DNA from: Amaranthus tricolor
Lineage: Eukaryota > Streptophyta > Magnoliopsida > Caryophyllales > Amaranthaceae
Length of the DNA stretch: 64,000 nt
Direction of reading: 5' to 3'
Assembly: GCF_026212465.1 (NCBI RefSeq)
Contig: NC_080047.1
Span: forward strand, 38,560,019 to 38,624,018
Of the stretch, positions 47,556-61,513 are shown one piece after another (position 1 is the stretch's first letter; every line of letters starts with the position of its first letter). A program made the translations under genes and the position numbers. The notes under the pieces are model-generated. The model saw only the letters and a program-made list of their open reading frames with translations. It was not told the DNA's origin and made no database searches.

Positions 47556-50335
47556 TACTTTGTCAATTGGCCAACTTTTATCATTATTAAATACTACGAA
47601 TACTGGCAATGTTGAGTGAATGTAGTTTCGAATATAATGAATTTACTTCAGATGTGCTGCCTTTTAATAGCGGCTCATACATAATTGCATGTATATCCAC
47701 AGATCCCTGGCAACAGCCGCTGTGCCTTCGGTATATAGATAACATTGGAAACACGTACAGATTGGGCCCGGCACGACACAATGGGGCTGCATATGCAACT
47801 ATAAAAAATAAAGAAAGTAAGTATATTTTTAAGTTTGGAAAAGTTTATTTTTTAAAATAATCGCCTTTTAATCCAATCCTAAAGTTTAATTTTATTTAAC
47901 AGTGTGCTATTACTTAAGTCGAGTCAACAAAAGTCAACTAAAGAATCACTCGTTGTTAGTAACATACTTACCGCGGGTCATATACGAAAAAAATCTTAGA
48001 TTAAGGTATATGGTAAAATAGTCGTCCTCTGTTACTAACAATAGGTCAATAACATCAAAAGTCAACAAAATAAAAAGGTCAATAAAAGTCAACCCAATCG
48101 CCCCTTGTTAGTAAGAGTGGGCAATTGCTTGGCTGACTTTTTTTTGACTCAGTTTAAGTAATCGTCCGTTATTAGCAACAGCGAACAAACTTCATACCTT
48201 AGGAATGGAATGAAGACGCTTATTTTGAGAAATATGTTTTTTCCAAAGCTTAATTTTAGAATATTTTTAGAAGAAACGCTTATTTTGTTCAAATTTTATA
48301 CATCTATACTGCGAATTATTTTTTGATGGGAGTGGCTGGCCACGGCTCAACACCACACATCATTGTTCATTACAATTTAGCACACACGACTCAACAGAGG
48401 CACAATAGATACGACATATGGATAATTCAACATAATATAATTTTATCGGTTAAATGTAGGGCTGGCAAAAGCTCAGATCGACCCATATTATCTAATATTA
48501 ACCCATTAATTTTTAACCTAAAACTCATTCTCACATAAAAAATATATAAAAAAAATTTTTTGGGCCCAAGTATACAACTCATTCTCACAAATAAACCCTA
48601 AAATTTTGTTGAACCCAGCGTGCGGCGCTTCTTTAGAAGTTCTTTTTCTGCCTTCTTGGCTTCTTGAGTTCTTATATTTTTGTTCTCTCTGCCTTCTTCA
48701 CTTTTCTTAGTTCTTACTACCATCAAGTCCTGAATGCCAAAAGCCATGGTAAGAATTATTTTCATTTCTCATTCTTTTATATTTGTAGTTTGATTTTTCT
48801 GATTTTTTTTATGTTCGATTTTTTCTGATTTTTTTTTGTGTTCGATTTTTTCGATTGTTTTTGTGTTCGATTTTACTGTTCATTGCTCTTACTGCTATTT
48901 TCATTGTTCTTACTTCTTACTGTCATCTTTAATTCTTCATAATGATTTTTGGTTCGTGTTTGTCCTTTTTTGTGTTCGATTTTTTCGATGAGCTTTGTGG
49001 GTTGGTAATGAAGACTAAAGTTGAAGAACAAGAAGACATATCTTGCCCTAGTCCAAGTCCAAGTTTCGATCAACATGAATTCAGCTCAAAAGCATCTTCC
49101 TCAGCCACCATATTTTAGATTATGATGATTTGTAGAAACTAATTATGATGCTTTTGGTTTTGACTTGTCAACTTAACAATTTATTGTGATATTTTACTTG
49201 TTATGAATATGATGAATGATGATAGTTGAACTTTGAAGCATGTTTATTATGAAATGTGAATATAATATATGGGTCAAATGACCTGAAATATATAGATTCA
49301 ATGACCTGAAAAAATCGATATAATCAAAAAAAAAAAGCAAGTTAAATGGTATTTAGTAGGTTGACCCGATATGCTACAGATCATGCCCGGGTTTCAATTT
49401 TTGACCCATTTAATTAAACAGGTCAGGTTAAAGTTAAGGGTCTATTGACACATTTATATATGATCCGAACCTGAAAATAACCCAACCCGATTTGCTTGAA
49501 AACCCCAATAAATATAACTTTTAGTGGTCATGCAAGGCATAATATGATAGCGCATGATTTATCACAAGACACAATAAATGCGGCTGGACACAAGGTTACT
49601 TGCAAGTATCTTAGGTAGTAAACAAGTTACACTCTAATGAAAAGTGGCCACCACCAACAACTTTGTAGATTAATAATTTCTAGAGAATTGATCACAAGGT
49701 AGCTGATTGAATTGTTGACATTATTACTTTAACGTAAACTATTTCTTTACTTGAATTATACTCACAACATTTTATTTTTTTTACAATTCAATGCATAATT
49801 TTACTTAATTATATTTTTGAACTATGCATGATTAAGAATTATAAAATTTTTATATTATAAAATATACAATTAGATCATTCAAATAAAATCTCACTTGTGA
49901 CTTGACTATATTTTTCACATTAGCCCCAATATATAAAATAAACTAGATGAATAATACCAATAAACTTAATATAACAAGTATTTCAAACAGAAGAAGTATA
50001 TTTAAATATGAGACTGATTAAGTTGTCAATCGGTCTTAATATTTTGCACCCCTAGCAATTAGGAAGCGTTAAAGGTTTTTATATTTCCAGGAAAAATGAT
50101 AAACTCTAGCTTATAGGGCCTATAGGCAAGAGAAGAAGGGGAAATTGATCATTTTGCAATGAAAATCGAACTTCTATCATAAAAGCTGAATAGAAAATTT
50201 TTAATTGTTAAATAACTCATAATTCTCGAGAATTATTAGGGTTTGGGAATCCGGTCATATAATTTGAACATGACGATGTTTGGCAGCTCGGTGAAAGCCC
50301 AAACTCCCTCTAGATTAAATGGATTTATAGCAAAG
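47556..50335. other. Intergenic, no gene recognised
   Basis: 47640-47800 is a non-AT-rich island open on both strands (about 80 residues plus, 60 minus) that I cannot assign; it may be a gene fragment. 48640-49130 has a CTTCTT-rich leader-like stretch and repeats of TTTGTGTTCGATTTTTTC. 49260-49500 has GACCTGAAA / GACCCGA words. Confidence 0.4.
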
Positions 50336-50594
50336 CTAGTCTCTTGAGAGACCGTCTCTTTAAGAGACGTATCTCAAGCCCAATCCATTAAAGATTAATG
50401 TCTATGTACCTTATTCTTAATGCCTACTTACATTATCCTTAATGCTTATTTACCGTATCCTTAATGCCTACTTTTAATGTCTTAAATGTTTACTTACATC
50501 ATTCTTAATGCCTACTTATAATATTTTACAAAATATATAATTAGCCGACCCAATTAGAGATGATCTCTCAAAGAGACCGTGTCTCACAAGAATT
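50336..50594. mobile_element. MITE with GAGAGACCGTCTCTTTAAGAG-type ends, copy 1
   Basis: Imperfect terminal inverted repeats: left GTCTCTTGAGAGACCGTCTC, and right, reverse-complemented, TCTTGTGAGACACGGTCTC. The inside has repeats of CTTAATGCCTACTTA. A second, left-truncated copy lies at 58400-58627. Confidence 0.65.
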
Positions 50595-50790
50595 TGTGTT
50601 CATAGGAAGTACTTAAATGAACTCAAATGATGCCAATTTCACATCAAACACAAACATTTATTTTGCCCGCCAATGAATTTAAGCTCCCGCAAGGATGTCA
50701 CCAAAAATTCGATATCTTACAGCTTGATAGTCTAATCATAAATAACCGATCTACAAACCTATTCCAAAAAACTATGCCCTAGCGTAATTC

Positions 50791-50852
50791 GACTCTTAAT
50801 CTCCTTCAAAGTGCTCAACCTGACTCTTAATCTCCTTCAAAGTGCTCAACCT
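50791..50852. repeat. 31-bp perfect tandem duplication near CPN60B 3' end
   Basis: GACTCTTAATCTCCTTCAAA plus GTGCTCAACCT occurs twice in a row, ending 5 bp from the CPN60B stop codon, so it is probably in the 3' UTR. Confidence 0.85.
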
Positions 50853-50856
50853 GCGT

Positions 50857-53800
50857 CTAGTAGCCGTAACCTGGAATTGAAGACGTAAATTTAGAATACA
50901 ATGACAGGTAGCGTGGTAGCGCCTTTACTGGCAAAAAGGTTGTGAATGTTCAATATAAGTTGGATTACTAACCAGAATTATCCATTGGGTTTGCGGCAGG
51001 AGCGGGCTCGGGTTCTTTGATCTCAACAACTACGCAATCGGACATCAAAAATGTTTTTGCCACTGAAGATGCATGCTCCAGACAACATCTCACAACCTAA
51101 TCAGAAAAAAGATTCCATAAACCTCAAGACAACCAACCATTGTTCCTTTACAAATGTATATCACTCGAATCGTTGATTTCATTGATCACCGATTTCATAT
51201 CATAAGACGTCAATCTTAGCTCCACGTGAAAATCAGGGTACACATGCTGATAAATTGGACAGTCTACATGCCCACATTCATACTAAGATACAAAACAGGT
51301 GGGCCCAAGAAAAAATGGCAGATATCATCGCGATTGCGGTTTATCATAATAATTCATGTTTTCTAGACATAAATCAAAATTAAAACTTATAATAGACCTC
51401 TTGAAACCTAAATGCTAATATGGTAGACAGCTTATAAAGGCTTTACTCCGTGATTTCAAAACACGTTACGTAATGGGGTTTTGCGGTTATGTAACAGAAC
51501 GGCCTCATTTGTATTCCATGGGTGGGGCAGAAGGGTTGTCATTGAGGGATAAGCATTGTCACTCACAAATCCCAATACATTGTATTAGACTGCCACGCAG
51601 AGAATTGATTTGAGCTTCAATGATCAAGTTATAAGTCAGAAGAGTTTAGCGATCTTACCTTAGTCGGATCAATGATTCCTGCAGCCATCAAGTCTTCGTA
51701 TTGTCCAGTGGCAGCATTGTATCCATATCTTAGATCATCACTTGACAGAACCTAAAGAAAAACATAAGACTAAGAAATCCCACCAATGAACACAGAACAA
51801 TATTTGAATACCTAAATACCATCTAAATATTACTCCATATACCTAGGAGGAACACTGTGCAGGTCTAAGCTTCCTAGACTCTAACTCATCAAGCCTTATA
51901 CGGGCAGGCTTTTAATAACGAAACCTACCGTTGAATTCATGATGCAAACTTCATTTAATATACATTATACTTATACATGAATGGAATATGATGATTTTGT
52001 AACAAGATTTGCGACGGCTCTGAAGATTATAACATGCCATAGTATCAGCTGTAAAAATAGCCGAACGGCTGTAATATAGATCCAATATGGTGGCACAACA
52101 GAGCTAATTGGCATCCATATTGTTCATCTAACTTTCTAATATAATAATCTCTGGCAATTGACATTGGAAAAGCAACTTAAAGCTATACCTTTTCACTGAC
52201 AACACTTCCGTTAACACCTGCATTTTTGGCAATTAACTTCAAGGGATAGCTGAGCGCTCTCTTAACAATATCTGCCCCAACCTGCAAAGACAACTTGTTA
52301 GAGAACTTCTAAAACTACATAAATGATCAGCACCAAATGACAATCCGAACTCCATATAAACAAAAAAATTCAAAATTGATCAACAGTCGCACGATACATA
52401 ATAATGATGCCATGTATTGTGTACATGGAAAACCAAAGGCAAAATTCATTTACCTTCATGACCAACATATCACATGGTAAAAAGCTACTTCGCATGTCGA
52501 GTGGTTTTTAGAGTGAAAATAACAAATATTAATCAAACAAAATTTGACAAAAATTAATCAAACAGCAGAAATCAGATGCAACACCTTGAAAGTTCCACCA
52601 AACAATATGGAATGACAAAATGATTATGAACAAAAACACAAGATAGTAAAGAAAACTTAACTAATCAATCAAAAAAAACATAAAGAAGTATCATCTTAGC
52701 AACACAAATAATAATAGTGAGTTCCATAGGCTATATTTCCTAGAGAGAACCATTTCCAAGTTTTTTTTCTAGATAAAGCAAAAATAGCCAGAGAATACAC
52801 ATCATCTAGCTTTTTATAATTTTCCCTACACGACACAATATACTATAAACGAAGGACCTACAAAAAACAAAAATTGTACATGCTCTCTCCCAGTCTCCCT
52901 CACAAAAGAATTGTGTCCATTGTTTTAAACTACACCTGCTTACTAGTATAAACTGAACAAATAAACCATGTTCAACCACCAAATTTCAATCATATGCATT
53001 TTTTTCATACCAACCCAGAACAAATTTGGCCAGTATCAACCCATGTATAATAAATTTACATTTTTTTCAAAATAGCTACATCTATAGAATCCAAAAGGAT
53101 CTCCCTCCTAATCTTTCCCTAACAAGGTAACAGCTAGTAGCTACCAGCCTACCATACCTATGATTTAAGAATGACAGAAACACCATAATTTAGGAAGACA
53201 GGTGGAGACCCTACTGTAGAAACCCAAACCACATATTTATTCAGTTAGTTTCAGTCGTAAGAAAATTGTTAGTCGATAGATAGCTATAGAGGTAGCTGTG
53301 TGCATACCTTCTCTTCTACATTTTCAAGTTGATCCTTAATTGTATCCACTTTAGATGAAAGCCGAAGTAGAGTGCATCCACCACCAACAACAATGCCTTC
53401 TTCAACAGCAGCCTGGAAAAAACATACAATAATCGCATGATTCCCTACTCCTTATACAAGTTTTAAGAGTGGGGGTGCTCAAAAGACTTGTAATGAATAA
53501 TGATATCATAAATAACACACTCAAAGAACAATCAAAATGAACAGTAGTCTAGAACTCAATCGCTTGGATTCTTTTCTCTTTCTCTGAAAGTTAAGAATAT
53601 TAGTTCGTGAGCTTTTTTCTCCCCGTAACTCTCGTCACCGTGCTTTCTCTAATCCCAAGTTTTCTGTAATTCTCGCTTTTATCAACTTCATTCTCTCTTC
53701 TCCGGTCTTCAATTTTCTGTAATACTAGTTCTCAGTTCTCACTTTCCCATCCTTTTCTCATCTGCGTTTTCCTTTTCCTTTCAATAACAGTCACTATACC

Positions 53801-56800
53801 CGCCAATGAAAGTTCAATCTTGATATTAAAACTTTGTAAATAGTTCAACAACTACAAGCCACGCTTAAGTTTCTGTTCTCACTCAAGTGCAGCTTAAATG
53901 GCTTCAAAGTTCAAACAGTAAGGTTCCGTCTATTCTTTCATTCCAATGAAAAAAACATCTGTTTTTATATATTAGTTGAGGAATGAGGTCAGATAGTTAC
54001 AAAATACAAAGTCAAGGTGTTCCAATGGAAAAACAAAACAGCCAATATTATTTTTGGTAAATACAGAGTATTGGAAACCAGTAAAGAATGATAGAAATCG
54101 AAACTTAGGAATTCAAAATAGGGGGAATAAGACCAAATATGGGAGTGATTTGTTGGATCATGTAGTCAACCCTAATATTTTGGAGTTAAGGCTTTGGCAT
54201 CTTTATTGTTGTTATATTCGTAGGTAACATCAATCGTTCAAAGTATATTTGATGTCATGATGCGGCAAATTTTGATTTATTGGCGTCAACAAATTGTTTT
54301 AGTTTTGGGTGTAGGAATTTTTTTAGACCTTATACTTCATTGTTCCCATATCCGTTCAAAAATGTAAACATTCCCACAAAAATGTAACTTTTAAGAGATT
54401 ATTATATACATTCCCACAAAAGCCAAAGATTCATAATGTAATTGTTAGAATTATACCACACAATCAAAATGGCTTATTTTATCAAAAGAATTTTTATCTA
54501 TGTAAACAGTAGATGATGCTTACAATTAAGGGTCACTCGTAAACAACATCTTTGTTATCACAAGCGTAACACTACATGCATAAAACACCCGTATTCTTGC
54601 CTTAGCCGGAGCCACTTGGTGGCATTGGGTGGATTCATCTATTCATATATCTATCGGCATCTTAACAAGACTTGTTAGATTCAAACTACTTGAGTCAAAC
54701 TTAAGAGAATATTTTGAACCATGCTCCATCAACAAGTGTTATATAGAACAGAATGCTGACTCCTCTACCCAACAAAAACGAAATGCAGAGTCCCTAATCA
54801 TAGAAACAAGAACCTTTGTAGCATTAAGAGCATCTTCAACTCTCAGCTTCTTTTCTTTCAACTCTGTTTCAGTTTGTGCTCCGACCTAAACGAGAAAACA
54901 AAACATATTATTACGCAACAAAAGCACCACATTCTACATGGAAATAAAGCATACATATTAGTCCAATTCCAGAGATATGATGATGACTAAAAGAAGATAA
55001 ATATACCTGAATCACAGCTACTCCACCTGAAAGTTTTGCAATTCTCTCATTAAGCTTTTCCTTCTCATAATCTTGCTCAGCAACCTTCACCAACAAAAAT
55101 GAGCATAAGAAAAGCAGCACAAAGTCATTTACTAAATGTCATATTTGAGGGAAACCTTTACCTCAATCAGACTCTTTATTTGTGCAACCCTTTTAGCCAC
55201 AGCTTCTTGAGTGCTTCCATCACCCACTATGGTGGATGAATCCTTTGTAAGAACTACTTTAGCAGCATTACCTAAAACCTCCTTTCCAGCCTTGTCCAAT
55301 GAAAGACCAACCTCATCTCGAATCACAGTTCCTTTAAAAAATCACAAAGTTTAGAAACTGAGAGACTCAGCAGGGGAAGAATAAAAAAAGAAAATCAATT
55401 ACTAGAAGTCTAGAATGAGTATATAATAGTCACCCACCTCCAGTTAGTATAGCAATGTCATCAAGATATTGACTCTTGCGTTCACCGAATCCAGGAGCCT
55501 TAAGAGCTGCAATTTTTAGAGACCCTCTTAATCGGTTCACAACAAGCGTAGCCAGAGCTTCTTGTTCAATATCTTCTGCAATTATCAGCACAGGGTATCC
55601 TCCCCTTATAGCATCTTCCAAAATATTAATCAGATCTCTCGCATTTGTAATCTTCTTGTCAACCAGAAGTAACTGTAATACCGATATCCACAAAATGAGA
55701 TAAATGGACAATTCAAAATTTTAATACCATACTACTCATGAAGCATAATACATACCTTGCAATTCTCATACTCCACTGTCATTTTCTCAGTATCAGTGAC
55801 AAAGTAAGGTGACAAAAAACCACGATCAAACTGCATTCCTTCAACAACATAAAGACTATTTTCAGCACTCTTTCCTTCTTCGAGGGTCACAACACCTTTT
55901 CTTCCAACTTTGCTCATTGCTTCAGCTATCATATTCCCAACTTCATAGTTGTTTCCAGCACTGACCGCTGCGACATCAGCTAGTTCACTATCTTCAACCT
56001 GTAAGGTACTAGTTATAAAACACCACACAAAATTTTATCCCACTCAACAAGAATTAAATGTTTTATATTACCTCTTTAGACATTGCCTTAAGCTCAGCTA
56101 CTAATGTTTTTGCAGTCTTCTCAATACCTCTGGTGATTAGAACAGGATTCGCGCCAGCTGCCACAACCTAACAAGAACAACCTTGTGATTAGTAAGTTAC
56201 ATGTGTTATTAATAAAAGCAAATAAGTCCTACTGTTATGAAAAAATTTTCATCATAAACCTTGACACCCTCTGCAATCATTCCTTGTGCAAGGACAACAG
56301 ATGTAGTAGTCCCGTCTCCAGCCAAATCATTAGTCTTGGCGGCTGCCTGTCTTACTAACTTTGCCCCAATATTCTCAACAGGATCCTCCAGCTCAACCTT
56401 CAAACCATCAAGCAAACACAACACAATAGATTGAAGTACACTATAAGAGTTAACATAAGATAGGATGGAGATCCAGTGAAACATAATTCGCCAACGAAAC
56501 GAATTTGCATTTTGAATTCACGATTCATCAGTTATATCAATTCGTGGGGAGATTAGTGAATCATGTGAAACTTTCATCAATGACCTACAAAATTCTCATG
56601 GAACAAGCCGTAAAAAACAGGGATAGTACAGAAAAAGTTTGTACCTCCCTCGCAACAGTGACTCCATCATTGACAATCTTAGGAGAACCATATTTGCTCT
56701 CTAGAACAACATTCCGGCCTTTTGGACCGAGCGTGACTCCCACTAAATCAGCAAGCTTATTCACCCCACTCTAGACATCAGAATCAGAAAAATGCAAACA

Positions 56801-57104
56801 TTAGTTATAAAAAAAATCGAGATAACTCTTTGAATACCAATAAAAAAAGCCCCCCCAAGGTAGCCCGTAGACTCACTTGCAGCTTCTTGATAGCAGAACC
56901 ATCTTTATTAAAATACAACTCCTTGGCCATGGCATTTATCTTTGGAGAACGTGACTTTCGCAGAGCAACATTGGACCGTCTACTAAGCACACTTGATGAA
57001 GAAACAGAAGCCAATGAGGATAGCTTGTCAGCACAAGTAAAAGGCTTCTTATCCAGGACACCAGGGGCAGCCATTGTAGACATGCTAGTGAATGATGAAG
57101 CCAT
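50857..57104 (-). CDS. CPN60B: Chloroplast chaperonin 60 beta (Rubisco-binding)
   Basis: Fourteen coding exons (minus strand): 56877-57104, 56645-56770, 56260-56397, 56072-56167, 55756-55998, 55438-55672, 55162-55331, 55007-55084, 54814-54885, 53308-53412, 52189-52281, 51659-51751, 50973-51096 and 50857-50870. All have GT-AG introns and matching phases, giving 604 residues, the usual length. It is a GroEL-type chaperonin that folds imported and plastid-made proteins such as RbcL with CPN60 alpha and CPN20/10. Residues 1 to about 57 form a Ser-rich transit peptide; the mature part starts near [13 protein letters not shown]-site motifs are [15 protein letters not shown] and [14 protein letters not shown]; the apical domain has [14 protein letters not shown]; the later equatorial part has [11 protein letters not shown]. 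It ends in the subunit-typical NPMDNSGYGY, whose last codons lie in a 14-nt exon. No stop or shift was found. A 5' UTR intron (57129-58190) is likely. Confidence 0.97.
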
Positions 57105-58230
57105 TTGTTCACAATACACTCAGTTCTACTGCAAATTATCAACACAAAAAAACATCATAAGCCACAAATCTACAAAACCCATGAATTAAAAACCATAAAT
57201 ATGCCCTCTTTTACAATATATCAAAGCTGCACTCAGATTCTTATCATCAACACTATTCAACTTTAACTCATCATTTCCTACAATGGCCTCTGTTTAACAA
57301 CTAGATTTTGCCTGTTCAATAGATGCTTTTGGTTTGACAGCCAACAGTTTTAACTTTTAAGGCTAACCAAACTGGTCAAAACAAGTCAATTGACCGGAAT
57401 AATAGCCAACGGTCAACGGCCAATTGCCTAACACTCCCAATATCAAGTAAAACTTTTTCCAAAAAGACAAGCCTGAACTAATAAATATTTCTTTAAGGTA
57501 AATCTAGTAAACATGCTGTCTTTAGTTTTCAGTAAATCTAGCAATGGAAAATCTGTGTAATTTGATTCAAAAATCTCTTATCAAGTTTAATTGCTATGCT
57601 TGTTCTAATTCACTCATCTCATTTTCTTTACAAAGTTCATTCCAATGAAGAGGTGGTATCAGGCGCTAATAAAAAATTGGAAAATTTTTTAAAAAAAAAA
57701 GAAAAACTCTTTTCTTAATCAAAGTTTCAGAATGACATACATTTCATGAAAATATACTCCACAAACAATTCTCAGTACCACCAATCCACCATTAAACCAT
57801 ATGGTAACAACCAAACGGGCAAATAAGTTAACCTTTGTACGTCAAAGCATTCAATGAACTTAATAAAGAACATCAACATTCACTAATAACACATTAGAAA
57901 TTGCAAAGAACACATAACATCGAAAAATACAAATTCTAATTTAAATGTGACAAATTGAATAAATCTAAATAAATGTCTATTAGCAATTAACAAAATGAAG
58001 TCAACAAAGAAAGAAAATAAACTTCATCTAGCAAGAAACATTAGGGTTTAACCAAAATAATTAAAGAGTACCCATCGAAAAGCATAATTAAATTGAATGT
58101 AACCTCGAAATATGTTTCAGATTATAGTTATATAGTAAAAGGATGAAGCAGAAAACAAGAAAGGAGGAGAGAAAAGAGAAAGAAGGGTACCTAAGGAAGG
58201 TGAATAAATGGATAAGGAAGAAGGCGTTAG
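57105..58230 (-). other. CPN60B 5' UTR with probable leader intron
   Basis: On the minus strand AAGG|TACCC-type sequence at 58190 offers a GTACCC donor, and AATTTGCAG at 57129-57137 an acceptor 24 bp before the ATG. This suggests a leader intron of 1062 bp. Leader introns are common in highly expressed plant genes. Inference only. Confidence 0.5.
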
Positions 58231-58399
58231 AGTGGCAGGAATGAAGACTGAAGAGTGCGACCAAATGAAGATGAGCTAAGGGCTAAGGTTTTAAAACTTC
58301 ACCAATAATAATAAGAAATGAAGCGAGGAATGAATTTGGTGGTGTTTTGTCGTGCTCGGTGCTTAGAACCCTCTAGAATCTTATGCTACGTTTATTGAG

Positions 58400-58627
58400 T
58401 TATCTCAAGTTCAGCTCATTAAAGATTAATGTCTTTATCGTATTTTTAATGTCTATTTATATTAATCTTAATGTTTGCTTACCATATTCTTAATGCCTAC
58501 TTTTAATATTTTAAATGTCTACTTACATCATCCTTAATGCCTATTTACGGTATTTTAAAAATTATATAATGAGCCGGTCCATTTAGAGATTGTCTCTTAA
58601 AGAGACTGTCCCTCACAAGAATTTGTG
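58400..58627. mobile_element. MITE copy 2, left end truncated
   Basis: Shares ATCTCAAG.......ATTAAAGATTAATGTCT, CTTAATGCCTACTT and the right end AGAGACTGTCCCTCACAAGA with the copy at 50336-50594, but lacks the left inverted repeat. It lies just upstream of the CPN60B leader. Confidence 0.65.
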
Positions 58628-59258
58628 TTAGTTTAATGTGTGACTTGTAAGTAATTTTTTAGTTTTATTTTACCCGCTATATAAGGATTCTACATAAGTT
58701 TAAGCATTTGGGATCAGTGATTTAGAGTAATGGCGAGATTGATGAGATATTACTCATCAAGTGGCGTGTTGTGCAATAGCAGAAGCAAATATCGAAAACA
58801 ATAACAGAAAGCAATAAAGATTCAAACAAACAATTAAGAAAATCATACCGAGAAATTAACGTGGTTCACTATCAATGTGACAGCTACATCCACCGGCACC
58901 GAGAATAAACTTTTCACTATAAACTGGGAGATTACAAGATGAACGAGAAGCCACAACGATGACTCTCCAAGCTTTTTATCTTAGTTTTCCTCACTTTGTG
59001 TTTTGCATTGCATCCCTAATTCTAAGACAATGGGGCCTTTATATAGTATACCTCATAAAACAAAGAAATTAGGTTAACAATTACAAAGAAAACGGCTCAA
59101 AAAACTAAGTAACCGTCAAAAGAACATGGGAAAACTAAATCTCGCAGAAAACGCACTGCTCCGCGCCCCACGTAGAACTCCACGGCATGTGCTCCGGGCT
59201 ATTCCAAGACAGAAGTTTCTCCGCGACCCGCATAATACTCCGCACCCCGCGCCTCCGC

Positions 59259-61351
59259 TGTAACCCGACTTACCGTTGACTGAGTAAATAGGGTCATCAC
59301 GGGGTTTACTTCCCAAGAAAACTCAAATCTCAATTCCGAAACTTGCGCAAATGAGCCTTTAGTTCTAAACGTAGTTAAATCAGCTAATTTTCAATCCAAA
59401 CATCTATCTAAATCATAAAGTAATCATAAAAGTCTATATAAAAGTCCAACATAACCAATACAGTCTAGACTAATATACATTTATCAAAAACCTAATACAA
59501 AAATATATATTCCCACGTGCTCACCTCAATATAACATCCTTGGAACTCAAATTAACTCCGCTAACCCATTGTTCCCGACCGGTTTCGATCTGTAACAAAC
59601 TAAAAGATGAAAACAACAGAAGGCCAGATTAAACTGATTGAGAAGTAAAAATCCAAAACAACAAAACACAGTAATTCCAAACAAAGATTTAAAAGCAACA
59701 TCAATTTCCTAGATCTATGTGCGCATAAGGAGTCTAGTTTGAGAGGTGTCCCATAGCTCTATGGCTATGTCGCTCTCGGGTGAAGCTAGTCAATATTTGA
59801 ATGACAACTCGCTTCAAAAATAGGGAGCAGGGAACAATGTTTCTTAACTCCGTCAATGACTAGCTCGCAAGCCCGATCCATTGACCATATCATAATATTA
59901 ACATAAGCATTCACAACAACATTTGTCTCAACAATTTCCAATTTCAAAAGAGCTTTAGTAAAAAGTTTATTTTCAAGAATGTAGTCTGGCTAGACCCTTT
60001 AAGGGACCGCTACTACTCACCAAAGACGACGCTTCAAAGAGTTGGGTTCGATTTGCAGATATTAGCTAGAATGGTTCCATAGAGAAATCGTCTCCTGAAG
60101 CATAACAATACACATAAGCACCAAAGGGCATTCGATACTTAATATTAGCATATAACTTTATCACATCTCCTCCTAAGACCGGACTTTATTCTAACATTAC
60201 GAATCATTTAAATCACACATGTTTTATTTTAATCTCCCGATTTTCCATCAAGATTTTATAACAATGACCTATGATTGTCAATTTCTCTTCAAGATTAACA
60301 ACCTCCATAATTTTCCTTTGTATTTCCAATCACAAGTAAAACAAACATTTAACTCACCATTAACAATACTTTCAAGAATCGCATAATTCAATCAAGAGCA
60401 CCAATTATCCCTTCTTTAATCACTTTTAATTATTTCTCAACTAAGCTATCTAATGTTATTTATCTAAAATCATTTTCCTCCAATATGCACATCTAATTAA
60501 ACATAGAGATAAGTATTCTACCCTACAAAACTACAAGTCCACCAATTCAATATTAAACATCAAAAATTCCATCTACTCTAATATGAATAAGCATACCCAT
60601 ACTAATTCTTGAGATCACATCACTTCCATGAGACTACAAGATTTGATGTTCAATAATAATAGGTAAAGAAATAAATGATAATCACAAGAATGTTCTACAT
60701 TCATAATGCCTCAACCAAGAAAAGCAAAACGGAAGAACCAAAAACCAAAGAAATGGAAGGAGATGAATCTTACTATTTGCGGCAGAAATCAAGAACAGGA
60801 AATAAGGTTATTCTGAATTTGATGCAAGATCAATAAAAACAAGGTTGGTATTGGCTTCCTTGGTTTGCGGCAGAATTTAGATCCAAGGAAAGGGTTTCGG
60901 CTGCTACCATTTCAATGGAATAAAATCCTACAAAATAAAATTGTTGATATTACATGAAAATCCAATCAAAGATGGCTAGGGTTCAAAATCAGAGAACATG
61001 AAGATGAATGTTACAAATGTGCTCGAAATTTAAAAAAAAGAGGGAAAACTATACCTGATGCTGTTCTTTGTGTATTACTACCAGAAATCAGAGGGAAAAA
61101 GAAGGGTTCTGTTCTTCGAAAATCAGAATCAAGGAGCAAGAGCCATTGTTGCACTTCCTTTGATAATCGAAGACAGAGAAGACGGACAACTGTTGTTCTT
61201 CTTGCGAAAATCAGAGGAGGAATTCAGAGGAAGAATTCAGAGGAAAAATGCAAAAAGAACTCAGAGGAAGAAGATGAATGTGTGATATTTCGTTGGTTCC
61301 ATCGCCTGAGAGAGAGGAATTAAAGAAAGGAAAAGAGAAAAAGAAAGTTAA

Positions 61352-61444
<93 letters not shown>

Positions 61445-61513
61445 AGGTCATTCTCGTACAAGCAAATCTCTTAAATTCACTCCTCTTAATTTATTAATTT
61501 CTCAAATATTACA
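59259..61513 (-). mobile_element. TG...CA solo-LTR candidate inside the Copia remnant
   Basis: A 2255-bp unit running from TGTAACCCGACTTACC to CTCAAATATTACA, flanked by TCCGC (59254-59258) and TCTGC (61514-61518), 4/5 identical, and interrupting CCCCGCG-rich LTR sequence. No PBS, PPT or pol inside. The strand is a guess: the end with TGTAATATTTGAG, an (AT)n run and CT-rich leader looks like an LTR start on the minus strand. Confidence 0.55.
61354..61440. repeat. (AT)n microsatellite, ~87 bp
   Basis: Pure AT run within the solo-LTR candidate. Confidence 0.95.

Noticed and set aside
56830..57189. A 119-residue plus-strand frame opposite CPN60B exon 1
   Set aside because: It is the antisense shadow of the transit peptide exon, which is supported by homology and splice sites.
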